Source: Betaproteobacteria bacterium UKL13-2
GTDB lineage: Bacteria > Pseudomonadota > Gammaproteobacteria > Burkholderiales > Usitatibacteraceae
Assembly (NCBI GenBank): GCA_001602455.1
Contig: CP012157.1
Coordinates: forward strand, 1,917,733 to 1,981,732
Reading direction: 5' to 3'
Length of the DNA: 64,000 bases
In this document: positions 1 to 11,917 of the stretch, one piece after another
How positions within the stretch are numbered: position 1 is the stretch's first letter
How the letters are laid out: the number at the start of each line of letters is the position of its first letter
Program-made: the position numbers and the translations under genes
The notes under the pieces: generated by a model
Database searches by the model: none
What the model was told of the DNA's origin: nothing
What the model saw: the letters and a program-made list of their open reading frames with translations, nothing else

Positions 1-3000
1 TTTGACTTCGGGGGTGAGGTCGATCGACTTCGCAGCGCGCGCGTGGACACCGCCACCTTTGGAAATAATCGCCTTGTCATAGTCTTCCCAAGATGAGCGG
101 GGTAGTCCAAACATGCGCTCGCGCTCGGCAAAACTCTTGGCTGCGTCGGGAGTTGGATCAAGAAAAATATGCCGGTGGTCAAACGCAGCGACCAATCGAA
201 TATGCCGGGAGAGCAACATGCCGTTACCGAATACGTCGCCCGACATATCACCAACACCGACCACCGTGAAGTCGGTGGTTTGTGTGTTGACACCGATTTC
301 GCGGAAGTGGCGTTTTACACTCTCCCACGCGCCTTTCGCGGTGATCCCCATTTTTTTGTGGTCGTATCCGGCCGAACCACCGGATGCAAACGCATCGCCA
401 AGCCAGTGGCCGTATTCGGCGGAGATAGCATTGGCGTAGTCAGAAAAGGTTGCCGTACCTTTGTCTGCGGCAACCACAAGATAGGGGTCGTCCGCATCGT
501 GTCGCACAACATTACGCGGCGCGACAACCTTGCCTTTGACCAAGTTGTCGGTGATGTCCAGCAGGCCACGCAAGAAGGTTTTGTAACATTCGATACCCTC
601 CTTGAGATAGGCTTCACGGTCGTTAGATGGTGGTGCCGCTTTGAGGACAAACCCGCCTTTCGAGCCAACCGGCACGATGACAGCATTCTTGACCATTTGC
701 GCCTTAACGAGCCCAAGTACTTCTGTTCGGAAATCTTCTGGGCGATCCGACCAGCGCAAGCCGCCCCGAGCGACCTTGCCACCGCGCAGGTGAATACCCT
801 CGACGCGCGGGCTATAGACAAAGATTTCGTAGAGCGGCTTAGGCTCCGGCAATTCGGGAACGCTGGCACACTCTAATTTGATTGAGAGGTAAGCTTTGTG
901 CTGATGAAAGTTGGTTCGCAGAGTGGCTTGAATGACCGCCAGAAAGCGCCGCAGGATGCGGTCCTCATCGGCATTGGAAACGCCATCTAATGCCGTATCA
1001 ATCTCGGCCGCCATTGCGGCAATGCGCTTGCTGCGGTCGCCTTCCTGTGCCGGGTTAAAGCGGATGTGAAATAGCGCGACCAGGCTGCGTGTGATGTTAG
1101 GGTGGGTCGAGAGCGTTTGTTCAAGATAGCTCTGGCTATAGGTGAATCCGGTCTGTTTCAGGTACTTGGCGTATGTTCGAAGAACCAAAACATCTTCGGC
1201 GGCCAACTGCGCGACGAGTGTCAGACGATTAAAACCATCGTTCTCGATCGTCTTGGCCCACGCGCGCAAGAATGTCGCCTCAAACTTCGCTGTAGCGCCG
1301 ACAATGTCCAGTACCGGGAGGTTATGCGTCAACGCATACTCGTGGATGTGAATGGCGGGGTGGTCGTTGCGTTCGATTGTGTACGATCTCTCGTTGGCCA
1401 CCTTCACGCCCATGTTCTCCAGCATCGGTAATGCTTTTGACAGCGTGATTGGAGATTCGAGGTGGTAGGCGCGGAAGCGAAGCTCGTGTGCGCCATCCTC
1501 GCTCGCGTAGAGCGTCACATTTAATGGCGCCTCTTTGGTCAGATTCCGCGACGCATTGAAGTCATCGATTGCCTGCGATGGGCTGGTGTCTTCGCGATAA
1601 GCGACCGGGAAGGGCAGTACGAATTCATGTCGAGCGGCATTAGCGGCGTCTTCGCCTAGCGCCTTTGCCACGTCGGCGAACACGCCTTCTTCCCAACGGC
1701 GGGTGAGTGCAATGATCTCGGTTTCTAGGGCGTTCGTGTCAAGTTCGCTAACGCTGCCGGGGTTTGTCCGAATGAGCATGTGAATGCGGGCGAGTACGGA
1801 CTCGGTGAGTTGAACATTGAACTCCGCCGAGGTTCCGTTTAAGCGCCGCTTCAGGAGTTCCTGGAGCTTCACGCGAATCTCTGTGTTGTAGTTTTCTCGC
1901 GGCAGGAAGATTAGGCAGGAATAGAAACGTGCGTAAAGATCTCGGCGAATGAACAGCTTCGTGCGTGCGCGCTCGCCAAGGCGAAGGATGCCCATCGCCG
2001 TGTCGAACAACTCATCGTCGGCGATTTGAAACAGTTCATCTCGCGGGTAGTCGTCGAGAATAGACAGCAGGTTTTTTCCAGCATGGCTACCTTCTGGATA
2101 GCCGGCTTGCGCCATCACCTTGGAGATCTTTTGCCGGAGCAGAGGAATACCGGTAGGGTCTCCGTGGTAGCCGCTCGAAGTGTACAAGCCGATGAATCGA
2201 CGCTCGCCGACGACTTGGCCATCGGCGTCAAAGCGTTTGATACCGATGTAGTCGAGATAACCGGAGCGGTGTACGGTGGCGCGAGTATTTGCCTTGGTTA
2301 GCACGAGCAACTGTGGGCTGCGCGCAAGCCTTTTTAGATGGTCGGGTAGCTCATTAAAACTCGCAGAGACGCCGCCGAGTTTTGGTTCGCGCAATACGCC
2401 TAAACCAGAGTTTGCAACGATCTTGAGCACATCCTTACCGTGTTGGGTCACGAGCTCATAGTCGCGATAGCCAAGAAATGTGAAGTGATTGCCAGCCACC
2501 CATTGCAAAAAGGCGCGCGCCTCATCCAGCTCTTCAAGCGATACGACTTTTGCTGCCCCCCCAAGATTGGTCAGCACTTCTTGCACCTTCGACTTCATCT
2601 TGGCCCAGTCCTCGACGGCGGCTCTCACGTCAGCGAGGATGGCAACGAGACCGTCTCCCAGCGCTTTGATCCGCTTCGGGTCGGTCAATCGTTCGATTTC
2701 AATGTGTATCCACGACTCGAGCTTCTGACCCGCAATCGGCGGACTGATGGTCGTTAAGGTCCCATGCGGATCGCGCGAAACCGCGAACAACGGATGCGCA
2801 ATTTGTCGGATAGAGAGACCTTGACGGTTGATCTCCATGGCGATGGAATCGACCAAAAATGGCATGTCGTCATTGATAAATTCAATGACTGTCGAGGAGG
2901 CTTTGCTACCTTGCTCGCGTACTTGAGGCGTGAAGATACGCATTTTGGGCGCACCTGACTGAAAATCTTGGGCGAACATCAGGTGATTTTGAACAATGGT

Positions 3001-3183
3001 GGCCCATTCAGCAGCCGGGCGCTCGATCAAATCAGTGTCGTCAATATCCGATAGATAGGTTTCGACGACCGTTTCGGTGAGCGTGTGTTTCTCGGCGGAA
3101 TCTGTCGCGTGGATGGCGCGTGTCACGTCGGCGATCACCGAGTTTGTGCTGCTCGGGCTGGCTTCTTTTTGAACGGCGCTCAT
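1..3183 (-). CDS. NAD-specific glutamate dehydrogenase, large type (3' end beyond window)
   Basis: Oxidative deamination of glutamate to 2-oxoglutarate with NAD, in the cytoplasm. An uninterrupted reading frame of 1061 codons runs off the window edge; the family is usually about 1600 residues, so roughly the last third is missing. Near residue 800 it carries GGLRWSDRPEDFRTEVLGLV followed by a KAQMVKNAV and GSKGGFV stretch, which is the substrate-binding core of this family. Near residue 980 it reads VVGVGDMSGDVFGNGML, the start of the nucleotide-binding part. The long N-terminal half (MPFLVDSIAMEI and following) is the ACT-like regulatory region of the large enzymes. The ATG at 3183 is the first methionine of the conserved N-terminus. 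Family assignment is firm; the exact subclass is not tested. Confidence 0.93.
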   Translation of the reverse strand, partial: MSAVQKEASPSSTNSVIADVTRAIHATDSAEKHTLTETVVETYLSDIDDTDLIERPAAEWATIVQNHLMFAQDFQSGAPKMRIFTPQVREQGSKASSTVIEFINDDMPFLVDSIAMEINRQGLSIRQIAHPLFAVSRDPHGTLTTISPPIAGQKLESWIHIEIERLTDPKRIKALGDGLVAILADVRAAVEDWAKMKSKVQEVLTNLGGAAKVVSLEELDEARAFLQWVAGNHFTFLGYRDYELVTQHGKDVLKIVANSGLGVLREPKLGGVSASFNELPDHLKRLARSPQLLVLTKANTRATVHRSGYLDYIGIKRFDADGQVVGERRFIGLYTSSGYHGDPTGIPLLRQKISKVMAQAGYPEGSHAGKNLLSILDDYPRDELFQIADDELFDTAMGILRLGERARTKLFIRRDLYARFYSCLIFLPRENYNTEIRVKLQELLKRRLNGTSAEFNVQLTESVLARIHMLIRTNPGSVSELDTNALETEIIALTRRWEEGVFADVAKALGEDAANAARHEFVLPFPVAYREDTSPSQAIDDFNASRNLTKEAPLNVTLYASEDGAHELRFRAYHLESPITLSKALPMLENMGVKVANERSYTIERNDHPAIHIHEYALTHNLPVLDIVGATAKFEATFLRAWAKTIENDGFNRLTLVAQLAAEDVLVLRTYAKYLKQTGFTYSQSYLEQTLSTHPNITRSLVALFHIRFNPAQEGDRSKRIAAMAAEIDTALDGVSNADEDRILRRFLAVIQATLRTNFHQHKAYLSIKLECASVPELPEPKPLYEIFVYSPRVEGIHLRGGKVARGGLRWSDRPEDFRTEVLGLVKAQMVKNAVIVPVGSKGGFVLKAAPPSNDREAYLKEGIECYKTFLRGLLDITDNLVKGKVVAPRNVVRHDADDPYLVVAADKGTATFSDYANAISAEYGHWLGDAFASGGSAGYDHKKMGITAKGAWESVKRHFREIGVNTQTTDFTVVGVGDMSGDVFGNGMLLSRHIRLVAAFDHRHIFLDPTPDAAKSFAERERMFGLPRSSWEDYDKAIISKGGGVHARAAKSIDLTPEVK

Positions 3184-3408
3184 ATTCCATACTCTCGGTA
3201 AAAATGAATGCAACATTATAGGGTGCAAGCCATTTCAGGCTCGTTTACAGGTGTTGTGAATGCGGTTCAATTTCACAAAATCTTCGACTGAACACTGCAC
3301 AGCTCACCCGCTGCCTCGGCGCACGTTGCGTCGGCGCGCACCTCCGGACGATTGGAAAAACCAATTTAGGCCGCTCCTCTTTTGCGTCGGAGGTGGGCGG
3401 GATTCACT
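3184..3408. other. intergenic region upstream of the glutamate dehydrogenase gene
   Basis: This stretch should hold the leftward promoter of the dehydrogenase gene, but no clear -35/-10 pair was picked out. I see no gene in it. It grades into the repeat element that starts at about 3409. Confidence 0.4.
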
Positions 3409-3628
3409 CTCGGGCACGCCCCGAAGGGCACTTCTATAAACCTGCTGCGTGGGCGAATTTCGCGCCTGCGGTGCTCGCCGTACACTGGGTACGTGTCCCG
3501 TGTTTGCCAAACCCGTCGGCACGAACTTCACCCGCTCGTGACGGTTTTTAGAAGTTTCCCGAAGTGTTGGGGCTAGAAGGGACGGGCGTTTCAAGCCATT
3601 TTTACGTTGAAACGCCCGTGGATACTAG
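3409..3628. repeat. dispersed repeat, copy 1 (long form) with hairpin module
   Basis: The core is nearly identical, in opposite orientation, to the copy at 63.1 kb, including GTACACTGGGTACGTGTCCC and the segment GCAGCAGGTTTATAGAAG read on the minus strand. A shorter version lies at 16.5 kb. The aspC-proximal end is a perfect 13-bp inverted repeat (3582-3594 with 3607-3619, 12-nt loop) flanked by CTAG at 3573-3576 and 3625-3628. The second CTAG is 3 bp beyond the aspC stop codon, so the hairpin may serve as its terminator although there is no clear T-run. Open frames across the core come from the repeat and are not read as genes. Confidence 0.8.
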
Positions 3629-3631
3629 GGT

Positions 3632-5211
<1,580 letters not shown>

Positions 5212-6285
5212 ATGCCTAAGCTTCTAAGCCCTAGTCTTATCCCAATGCGCGGCCTTGCCACTTTCGCCATCGCCGCCAATTTGTTATGCGCCCCTGTGAG
5301 TCAGGCGCAAACCGATACGTCGAACGCAACCATCGCGCCTCTGGCCGAGGAGCTGATGGTGGTCGGCGAGCAGCCCGGCCCGGGGATGTGGAAAATATCA
5401 AAGGGCAACAATACGCTTTGGGTCATTGCCACCCATACGCCGGTTCCGCAAAACATGAAGTGGCGCGCCAAAGGCATCAAGGAAGTGGTTGCTGGCGCTC
5501 AAGAGGTGTTAAGTGCGCCGTCGATCTCGGTGAGCACCAAAACCATGGGGTTTCTGCAAACCCTCTCGCTATTGCCCGTGCTGCCAATGGCCATGGAGGG
5601 AAGAAAGAACCCCGATGGCGCACGATTAAAAGACCTGATCCCAGCAGACACTTACGCACGCTGGTTGGTGCTGCGCGACAAATATATTTTTGAGAACAAC
5701 ACGGACGACGAATCGCAAGATATCGAGCGCTGGCGGCCGATTTTTGCCGCGCTAGAACTTTACCGTCAGGCGATCAAGAAGAATGGCATGGTAACGTCCA
5801 GCCCGGTTTGGAAGACGGTGGAAGGCGAGGCAAAGCGCAACAAGGTGAAGGTCACACGAGTGGTGTTTGAAGCGCCGCTGGTCAATGCCCGCGATGCAAT
5901 ACGCGATCTGAACAAAACCCGGCTCGAAGATATCGATTGTTTTACCAAAACGATTGACCGCATCGAATCCGAGCTGGGGGTGATGCGCAAACGTGCCAAT
6001 GCATGGGCACGCGGGGATATCGACGTATTGCGTGGACTACCGTGGCAGGATCAGCGCGAAGCGTGTACCAGCGCAATCCAAAACGCGGCCTTCACGCAAA
6101 AGCTTGGCATGACCAACGTCGCCGCGAAAATCGAAACCGCTTGGATCGCGCAAGTGGAAAAGTCAATCGCGACAAACGCCGTGACGGTTGCGGTGTTGCC
6201 GCTAGGCGATGTCGTGAGCAAAACAGGCTATCTCGCCAAGCTGCGTGCCAAAGGGTATGTCGTCGTTGATCCGACAGACGAGTAA
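5212..6285 (+). CDS. TraB/GumN-family secreted protein
   Basis: A 357-residue protein with an N-terminal signal peptide: a hydrophobic stretch (GLATFAIAANLLCA) ends at about residue 33 in VSQAQT, so it is probably periplasmic. The opening of the mature part, GPGMWKISKGNNTLWVIATH, and the C-terminal AVLPLGDVVSKTGYLAKLRAKGY match the two ends of the TraB/GumN domain, where a glycine-rich strand precedes an 'L..LRA.GY' tail. The family is related to Tiki-type metalloproteases, but no metal-binding GxxH is preserved clearly here (ATHTPVP), so activity is uncertain. It starts 356 bp from aspC and ends 42 bp before uvrB. Function unknown. Confidence 0.7.
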   Translation: MPKLLSPSLIPMRGLATFAIAANLLCAPVSQAQTDTSNATIAPLAEELMVVGEQPGPGMWKISKGNNTLWVIATHTPVPQNMKWRAKGIKEVVAGAQEVLSAPSISVSTKTMGFLQTLSLLPVLPMAMEGRKNPDGARLKDLIPADTYARWLVLRDKYIFENNTDDESQDIERWRPIFAALELYRQAIKKNGMVTSSPVWKTVEGEAKRNKVKVTRVVFEAPLVNARDAIRDLNKTRLEDIDCFTKTIDRIESELGVMRKRANAWARGDIDVLRGLPWQDQREACTSAIQNAAFTQKLGMTNVAAKIETAWIAQVEKSIATNAVTVAVLPLGDVVSKTGYLAKLRAKGYVVVDPTDE

Positions 6286-6327
6286 CGGCGAGGCGGGCGC
6301 TGCTGGTGCCGCTGGTAAAATTAGCAA

Positions 6328-8370
6328 ATGCCGATTATCACCTTCCCGAACTCGCCCTATCAGCTTAACCAACCGTTTCCGCCTGCGGGCGATCAGCCGC
6401 AGGCCATTGAGAAGCTGGTTGAGGGGATTACCGACGGTCTTGCCTTCCAGACATTGCTCGGCGTAACGGGTTCTGGCAAAACTTACACCATGGCAAATGT
6501 CATTGCCAGACTTGGGCGCCCCGCGTTAGTGATGGCGCCGAATAAGACACTTGCGGCGCAACTATATGCAGAGATGAAAGAGTTCTTTCCAGAGAACGCA
6601 GTCGAGTATTTCGTTTCTTACTACGACTACTATCAGCCCGAGGCATATGTGCCTTCGCGCGATTTGTTCATCGAGAAAGATTCGTCGATCAACGAGCATA
6701 TTGAGCAAATGCGGCTCTCGGCCACCAAGTCACTTTTAGAGCGGCCTGACGCTGTCATCGTTGCCACGGTTTCGTGCATTTACGGCATCGGCGATCCGTC
6801 AGACTATTACGAGATGCGGATGCTGGTTCGATCCGGCGACAAAGTTCATCAACAAGATTTGATTCGCCAACTGATTGCAATGCAGTATTCGCGCGCCGAG
6901 CTGGATTTTAAGCGGGGTACATTTCGCGTTCGAGGCGACACTTTAGATGTACATCCAGCAGAAAGTAACGAGCATGCACTTCGCATCTCAATGTTCGACG
7001 AAGAGATTGAATCGCTGTCGTTGTTCGACCCATTAACGGGACACATTATTCAAACCGTCCCGCGATATACCGTCTATGCGAAGAGTCATTATGTAACAAC
7101 GCGTGCGAGCACTCTCGGCGCAATTGAGGGGATCAAAGCCGAACTCCGCGAGCGCATTGACTATTTTCAGAAAGAAGGCAAGTTACTAGAGGCGCAGCGT
7201 ATCCAGCAACGAACAACCTTTGATCTCGAAATGCTCAATGAGATTGGCTTTTGCAAGGGCATCGAAAACTACTCGCGCCACCTGACGGGTCGGCCACCGG
7301 GTTCGCCTCCGCCAACACTGGTCGACTATCTACCAAAAGACGCATTGATGATTATCGACGAGAGCCATGTCACGATTCCTCAGATTGGCGGTATGTACAA
7401 AGGTGATCGTGCGCGCAAAGAGAACTTGGTGGGATATGGATTTCGCTTGCCATCGGCGATGGACAACCGCCCGCTCATGTTCGATGAATTTGAAGCGATG
7501 ATGCGGCAAACGGTGTTTGTCTCGGCAACGCCCGCCGACTATGAAGCGGCGCATACGTCGCAGGTGGTTGAACAGTTGGTCCGTCCTACTGGTTTGGTTG
7601 ACCCAACACTCTCGGTCCGGCCTGCGTCAACACAGGTCGACGACGTGCTGTCGGAAATCAATAAGCGCGTGTTGGTGGGTGAGCGCGTTCTGGTCACGAC
7701 GCTCACCAAACGGATGGCCGAGGATTTGACGGATTTTTTGTCCGAGCATGGCATTAAAGTGCGTTATCTGCACTCCGACATTGATACTGTCGAGCGCGTC
7801 GAGATAATTCGCGATCTGCGCGCCGGACTGTTTGATGTGTTGGTCGGTATTAATTTGTTGCGGGAGGGGCTGGATATTCCGGAAGTCTCGCTGGTGGCAA
7901 TTCTTGATGCGGATAAGGAAGGTTTTTTGCGTAGTACACGTTCGTTAATCCAGACCATCGGTCGCGCAGCGCGGCATGTGCATGGAATGGCGATTTTGTA
8001 TGGCGATCGTGAAACGGATTCAATGAAAAGAGCCATTGACGAAACAAACAGACGCCGCGCAAAACAGATTGCGCACAATCTGGAAAACAATATAACGCCG
8101 CGGTCGGTAAATAAGAAGATCAAGGACATGATCGACGGCGTATACGACTTGGATGAAATGCGCGCGGAGAAAATAGCGGCGCAGGATCGAAAAAAATATG
8201 ATGTCCTGAGCGAGAAGCAGATGGAATTGACAATCAAACGACTGGAACGTGAGATGCTTGAGGCTGCAAGAAACTTAGAGTTTGAAAAAGCGGCCAAGCT
8301 TCGTGATGAGCTGCGTATGATGCGGCATAAGATGCTTGTCCTCGGTGGATCGGAAAGTAGTGCTGCATGA
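6328..8370 (+). CDS. uvrB: excinuclease ABC subunit B
   Basis: Damage-verification helicase-like subunit of UvrABC nucleotide excision repair, cytoplasmic. At 680 residues it is full length. Walker A GVTGSGKT is at 45-52, the beta-hairpin that probes DNA ([12 protein letters not shown]) at 98-109, the helicase motif [10 protein letters not shown] in the middle, [27 protein letters not shown] in the second RecA domain, QTIGRAARH as motif VI, and the C-terminal UVR helix pair ([25 protein letters not shown]) that contacts UvrC. The stop overlaps the start of the phosphatase gene by 4 bp, so the two are probably translationally coupled. Confidence 0.98.
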   Translation: MPIITFPNSPYQLNQPFPPAGDQPQAIEKLVEGITDGLAFQTLLGVTGSGKTYTMANVIARLGRPALVMAPNKTLAAQLYAEMKEFFPENAVEYFVSYYDYYQPEAYVPSRDLFIEKDSSINEHIEQMRLSATKSLLERPDAVIVATVSCIYGIGDPSDYYEMRMLVRSGDKVHQQDLIRQLIAMQYSRAELDFKRGTFRVRGDTLDVHPAESNEHALRISMFDEEIESLSLFDPLTGHIIQTVPRYTVYAKSHYVTTRASTLGAIEGIKAELRERIDYFQKEGKLLEAQRIQQRTTFDLEMLNEIGFCKGIENYSRHLTGRPPGSPPPTLVDYLPKDALMIIDESHVTIPQIGGMYKGDRARKENLVGYGFRLPSAMDNRPLMFDEFEAMMRQTVFVSATPADYEAAHTSQVVEQLVRPTGLVDPTLSVRPASTQVDDVLSEINKRVLVGERVLVTTLTKRMAEDLTDFLSEHGIKVRYLHSDIDTVERVEIIRDLRAGLFDVLVGINLLREGLDIPEVSLVAILDADKEGFLRSTRSLIQTIGRAARHVHGMAILYGDRETDSMKRAIDETNRRRAKQIAHNLENNITPRSVNKKIKDMIDGVYDLDEMRAEKIAAQDRKKYDVLSEKQMELTIKRLEREMLEAARNLEFEKAAKLRDELRMMRHKMLVLGGSESSAA

Positions 8371-8870
8371 AAGTCCTATTTGTTTGCATGGCAAATATTT
8401 GCCGCTCCCCCACAGCAGAGGGCGTCTTCCGCAAGATGGTGGCGGCAGGCCCGATTGCAGGTTTAGTGGATATTGATTCGGCGGGAACGCATGGATATCA
8501 CGAGGGGTCGCCCCCCGATCCGCGTGCGATCGAACACGCAAAGAAGCGTGGCTACGATTTGACGCCGTTACGCGCTCGCGCGGTGAGCCCCACTGACTTT
8601 GAGCGATTTGACTACGTCATCGCGATGGATGCGCTAAATCGTCGTCATCTGAAGTCCATCTGCCCCACACGCCTTCAGAACAAAATTGAGCTTCTTTTGG
8701 ATTATGGTGGCGAGGACGATGAGTATGAGGTGCCAGATCCCTATCAAGGTAAACCTGAAGATTTTGAATTGGCACTAGATCTGATTGAAGCTGGTTGCGA
8801 GGGCTTGCATGAGTATTTGCACGATCAGCTAAAAATGCGCGGAAGTCTGTCCGGTACGGCCAAGGATTAG
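8367..8870 (+). CDS. low-molecular-weight protein-tyrosine phosphatase
   Basis: Hydrolyses phosphotyrosine in the cytoplasm. The P-loop CX5R is C7-MANIC-R13 followed by SPTAEG, and the general acid lies in the late DPYQG motif. At 167 residues it is normal for the family. Its ATG overlaps the uvrB stop (ATGA). In proteobacteria this enzyme type is often tied to exopolysaccharide kinases, but no such gene is in the window, so the partner is unknown. Confidence 0.92.
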   Translation: MKVLFVCMANICRSPTAEGVFRKMVAAGPIAGLVDIDSAGTHGYHEGSPPDPRAIEHAKKRGYDLTPLRARAVSPTDFERFDYVIAMDALNRRHLKSICPTRLQNKIELLLDYGGEDDEYEVPDPYQGKPEDFELALDLIEAGCEGLHEYLHDQLKMRGSLSGTAKD

Positions 8871-8876
8871 CGGTCA

Positions 8877-9548
8877 ATGTTTGAGGTATTGCCCTCGTTG
8901 GCATCCTATGTAAAGATTTTTGTAGCGATGCTGGTGATCGTCAATCCGCTCGGTATCATTCCGATTTTTGTTGCGATGACGGCGTCCAATTCACCGATTG
9001 AAAGCAAAGTCATCGCACGCGTGGCGGCGCAGACTGTTGGCGTGGTGCTCTTGGTGTCAGCGCTGTTAGGCGAGCGCGTCCTGGAGGTGTTTGGAATCTC
9101 GATTGCCAGTTTCAAAGTCGGCGGCGCGATTTTGATCATGCTCAACGCAATGGCGATGATGCAGGCCGCTCCGTCTAGGGTGAAACAGACGCCAGAGGAG
9201 GCCGAAGAGGCGACTGCCAAAGCATCTATTGCGGTTGTTCCTTTGGGTATTCCACTGCTGGCCGGGCCAGGCGCGATGTCAACGATGGTGATCTACTCTT
9301 CCCAGAGCAAATCAGTGCTGCATGTGAGCGCGGTGTGTCTGATCGCCGTGGCGATTGCACTGGTGACATGGGCCGCTTTACGCATCGCCACACGCGTCGG
9401 CGGTTATATGAGCATGACCACCGTCAACGTCGCAACCCGGATCATGGGATTGCTGTTGGCGGCGCTCGCGGTTGAGATTTTTGCCGGCGGCATTGTTGAG
9501 CTGATTCCGGCGCTCGGTAAGCCCGACGTTTTTCGCTACGGGCAGTAG
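8877..9548 (+). CDS. MarC-family integral membrane protein
   Basis: A 223-residue inner-membrane protein with about six hydrophobic segments. The typical opening is present (FVAMLVIVNPLGIIPIFVAM), as is the conserved AVVPLGIPLLAGPGAMSTM in the middle. The MarC/YchE/YhgN family is widespread and its transport substrate is not established; the old link to multiple antibiotic resistance was withdrawn. It starts 6 bp after the phosphatase and is followed by a hairpin terminator, so it is likely the last gene of a uvrB transcription unit. Confidence 0.9.
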   Translation: MFEVLPSLASYVKIFVAMLVIVNPLGIIPIFVAMTASNSPIESKVIARVAAQTVGVVLLVSALLGERVLEVFGISIASFKVGGAILIMLNAMAMMQAAPSRVKQTPEEAEEATAKASIAVVPLGIPLLAGPGAMSTMVIYSSQSKSVLHVSAVCLIAVAIALVTWAALRIATRVGGYMSMTTVNVATRIMGLLLAALAVEIFAGGIVELIPALGKPDVFRYGQ

Positions 9549-9574
9549 CGAATCTGCTATGACTAATGGGGTAT

Positions 9575-9606
9575 AAAAAAACGCCGACTACTCAGCCGGC
9601 GTTTTT
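9575..9606. terminator. bidirectional rho-independent terminator
   Basis: A-run, stem AACGCCG(GC), loop, stem CCGGCGTT and T-run. It lies between two converging genes (marC-like rightward, Bug receptor leftward), and both strands show the stem followed by T residues. Confidence 0.88.
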
Positions 9607-9628
9607 GTTGATACGCGCTCGTGTTTGT

Positions 9629-10615
9629 TTAGCCGTCGATCTTGATGTTGGCGTCTTTCACCACCTTGCCCCATTTGGCAATTTCGCTTGCGATAAATGT
9701 CGCGAACTCCTTAGACGATTGGCCGCCAGCCGTTGCACCAGCAGCTTCCCACGCCTTCTTGATTTCAGGGTCTGCGAGTACTTTAATCGTATCGTTGTAG
9801 AGGCGGTCGACGATCGGTTGCGGTGTGCCCTTGATGGCCCAAACCGCGTACCACGTTGTCATCACGAAATCTTTGTAACCCAATTCAACCATCGTTGGGA
9901 CATCGGGTAGCAGCGGTGAACGGGTTGCGGATGTGACGGCGAGTGGCGTCAACTTACCCGCTTTGATTTGAGCTGAAGAAGATGCCAAGCCGTCAAAGGA
10001 CAGTTCGACCGTTCCACCGAGCAGGTCGGTCATCATCGGGCCGATGCCCTTGTATGGCACGTGCACCATATCCACACCGGCATTACGTTTGTACAACTCG
10101 CCGGCGAGGTGGTGTGATGCACCGCTGCCAGCGGAGCCAAAGTTGAGTTTTCCCGGATTGGCTTTTGCAAATTTCTTTAGGTCAGCCTCGGTCTTGAAGC
10201 CGGTCTTTGGGTTCACGACGAGTACGTTTGGCACGTAGGCGAGCACCGTGATTGGAATGAAATCCTGCTCCAACTTGTAGGGTTTATTTAGGTACAACGA
10301 TTCGGCGATTGAATGGTGGATCGCGCCAACAAAAAACGTGTAGCCGTCTGGTGTTGCTTTTGCCGCCGCCGCCGCGCCGACCGTACCACCCCCACCCCCC
10401 ATGTTTTCAACGATGATCGCCTGCCCCAATACATTTCCCATCTTCACCGCGTAGGGACGCGCAAACACATCGGTACCGCCGCCTGCGGGGAATGGGTTAA
10501 TCAGCCGGACTGGTTTGTTAGGGTAGCCGGCTTGCGCAAATGTGTTCTGGCCAAAGGGTAGCGTTGACGCGGCGCCAACGGCAGCGAGCGCCTTAAGTGT
10601 TTCGCGACGATTCAT
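9629..10615 (-). CDS. Bug-family (TctC-type) periplasmic solute-binding receptor
   Basis: A 328-residue periplasmic receptor of a tripartite tricarboxylate transport type. The N-terminus has an arginine-containing signal sequence (MNRRETLKALAAVGAAST) cut near FAQA. The family hallmarks follow: YPNKPVRLINPFPAGGGTDV, then VENMGGGGGTVGAAAAAKATPDGYT and KLNFGSAGSGASHHLAGELY. No TctA/TctB membrane subunits are next to it, which is common for this expanded family in Burkholderiales. It lies 54 bp downstream of a serine-glyoxylate-type aminotransferase on the same strand, so a small amino- or hydroxy-acid ligand is plausible but unproven. Confidence 0.93.
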   Translation of the reverse strand: MNRRETLKALAAVGAASTLPFGQNTFAQAGYPNKPVRLINPFPAGGGTDVFARPYAVKMGNVLGQAIIVENMGGGGGTVGAAAAAKATPDGYTFFVGAIHHSIAESLYLNKPYKLEQDFIPITVLAYVPNVLVVNPKTGFKTEADLKKFAKANPGKLNFGSAGSGASHHLAGELYKRNAGVDMVHVPYKGIGPMMTDLLGGTVELSFDGLASSSAQIKAGKLTPLAVTSATRSPLLPDVPTMVELGYKDFVMTTWYAVWAIKGTPQPIVDRLYNDTIKVLADPEIKKAWEAAGATAGGQSSKEFATFIASEIAKWGKVVKDANIKIDG

Positions 10616-10669
10616 GAATCCTCCAGTGATGTGAAGTCCCTAGGTTGGGACGTTTTATGAAACAGAAAC

Positions 10670-11893
10670 TTAAGCTGCTATTGTGACGCCGGCCTTGGTA
10701 GAGGAGTTGCTTGCCGATTCGACCAGATAGGCCATTGCGGCATCGACCCCACCTTGTTTGTATGGAATGCCAGCTAGCGCTAGCCCCATCTCAACACCGG
10801 TTAATGCGGCCATCAGGGAAAGGTCGTTACAGTCTCCAAGGTGACCAATTCGGAATACTTTGCCTTTCAGGCGGGCAAGCCCCATGCCCAAAGATAGGTC
10901 GAAATGACGTAGTGTGACTTCTCTGAGGTGATCGGCATCGCAGCCCGCAGGAACTTGCACAGTGGTCAACACTGGGGAATATTCGGCCGGGTTGACGCAT
11001 TGCAGCGTCAACCCCCATGCAGCCACCGCACGCCGCGCGGCTTCGCCATGCCGAATGTGGCGGGCAAAAACGTTATCGAGTCCTTCTTCATTGAGGATCG
11101 TAATCGCTTCTTGGAGTCCGTAAAGGAGGTTGGTGGCGGGGGTGTAGGGAAAAAATCCCGTCTCGTTGGACGCCAACATTTCTGTCCAGCTCCAAAATGC
11201 GCGAGGCAATTTAGCCGATTGGCTGGCTTCTAAGGCTTTTGTTGATATGGCGTTAAACGAGAGTCCCGGCGGCAGCATTAAGCCTTTTTGGGAGCCACCA
11301 ATGGTGACATCAACGCCCCACTCGTCGTGCCGATAGTCAGCCGAACCCAGGGAGGAAATCGTGTCGACCATCAGCAGGGCAGGATGATTCGCACGGTTCA
11401 TTGCATGACGCACCGCAGCAATATTGGATAACACGCCAGTCGATGTCTCGCTATGCACCACGCAAACGGCCTTGATCGTATGGCTCGCGTCTGCGTCGAG
11501 CTTGGCTTCGATCACCGAAGCATCGACGCCCGAACGCCAATCAGTTTCGATGAGGTGCGGGACGAGCCCGAGCTTGATTGCCATCTTGTGCCATAGCGAT
11601 GCAAATTGCCCTGTTTCGACCATCAGCACATGATCGCCGGGAGACATCGTATTGACCAGTGCGCTTTCCCATGCGCCTGTCCCTGAAGCGGGGTAAATCA
11701 AGACTGGCTGGGTTGTTTTGAAAATGGTTTTGATGCCACTCAGGACTGACTTTGCAAGTACCTGAAATTCTGGGCCACGGTGGTCAATGACTTGCTGGTC
11801 AATCGCGCGAAGAATCCGATCAGGCACCGGTGTCGGGCCGGGGATATGCAAGAAATGCCGACCGGCGCGATGAGGAGCGTTCTTTGTAGTCAT
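10670..11893 (-). CDS. class V aminotransferase, serine-/alanine-glyoxylate type
   Basis: PLP enzyme likely using glyoxylate as amino acceptor. From the ATG at 11893 it has 407 residues. The N-terminal GPTPVPDRIL, Asp177 in LMVDTISSLG, and PLP lysine K203 in GGSQKGLMLPPGL are family hallmarks. This start is preferred to the one 54 bp upstream because GGAG precedes it by about 7 bp. It is divergent from a large FAD/Fe-S 2-hydroxyacid dehydrogenase, which suggests that glyoxylate or a hydroxyacid links the two genes. Whether serine, alanine or another amino acid is the donor cannot be decided here. Confidence 0.9.
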   Translation of the reverse strand: MTTKNAPHRAGRHFLHIPGPTPVPDRILRAIDQQVIDHRGPEFQVLAKSVLSGIKTIFKTTQPVLIYPASGTGAWESALVNTMSPGDHVLMVETGQFASLWHKMAIKLGLVPHLIETDWRSGVDASVIEAKLDADASHTIKAVCVVHSETSTGVLSNIAAVRHAMNRANHPALLMVDTISSLGSADYRHDEWGVDVTIGGSQKGLMLPPGLSFNAISTKALEASQSAKLPRAFWSWTEMLASNETGFFPYTPATNLLYGLQEAITILNEEGLDNVFARHIRHGEAARRAVAAWGLTLQCVNPAEYSPVLTTVQVPAGCDADHLREVTLRHFDLSLGMGLARLKGKVFRIGHLGDCNDLSLMAALTGVEMGLALAGIPYKQGGVDAAMAYLVESASNSSTKAGVTIAA

Positions 11894-11917
11894 TGAAATT
11901 TCTCCGTATCCTAGTTT

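Noticed and set aside
3304-3594. A leftward 96-codon ORF
   Set aside because: Its frame follows the dispersed repeat, and the same peptide-like stretch (FVPTGLANTGHVPSVRRAP) appears in the 63.1-kb copy with different ends, so it is a by-product of the repeat.
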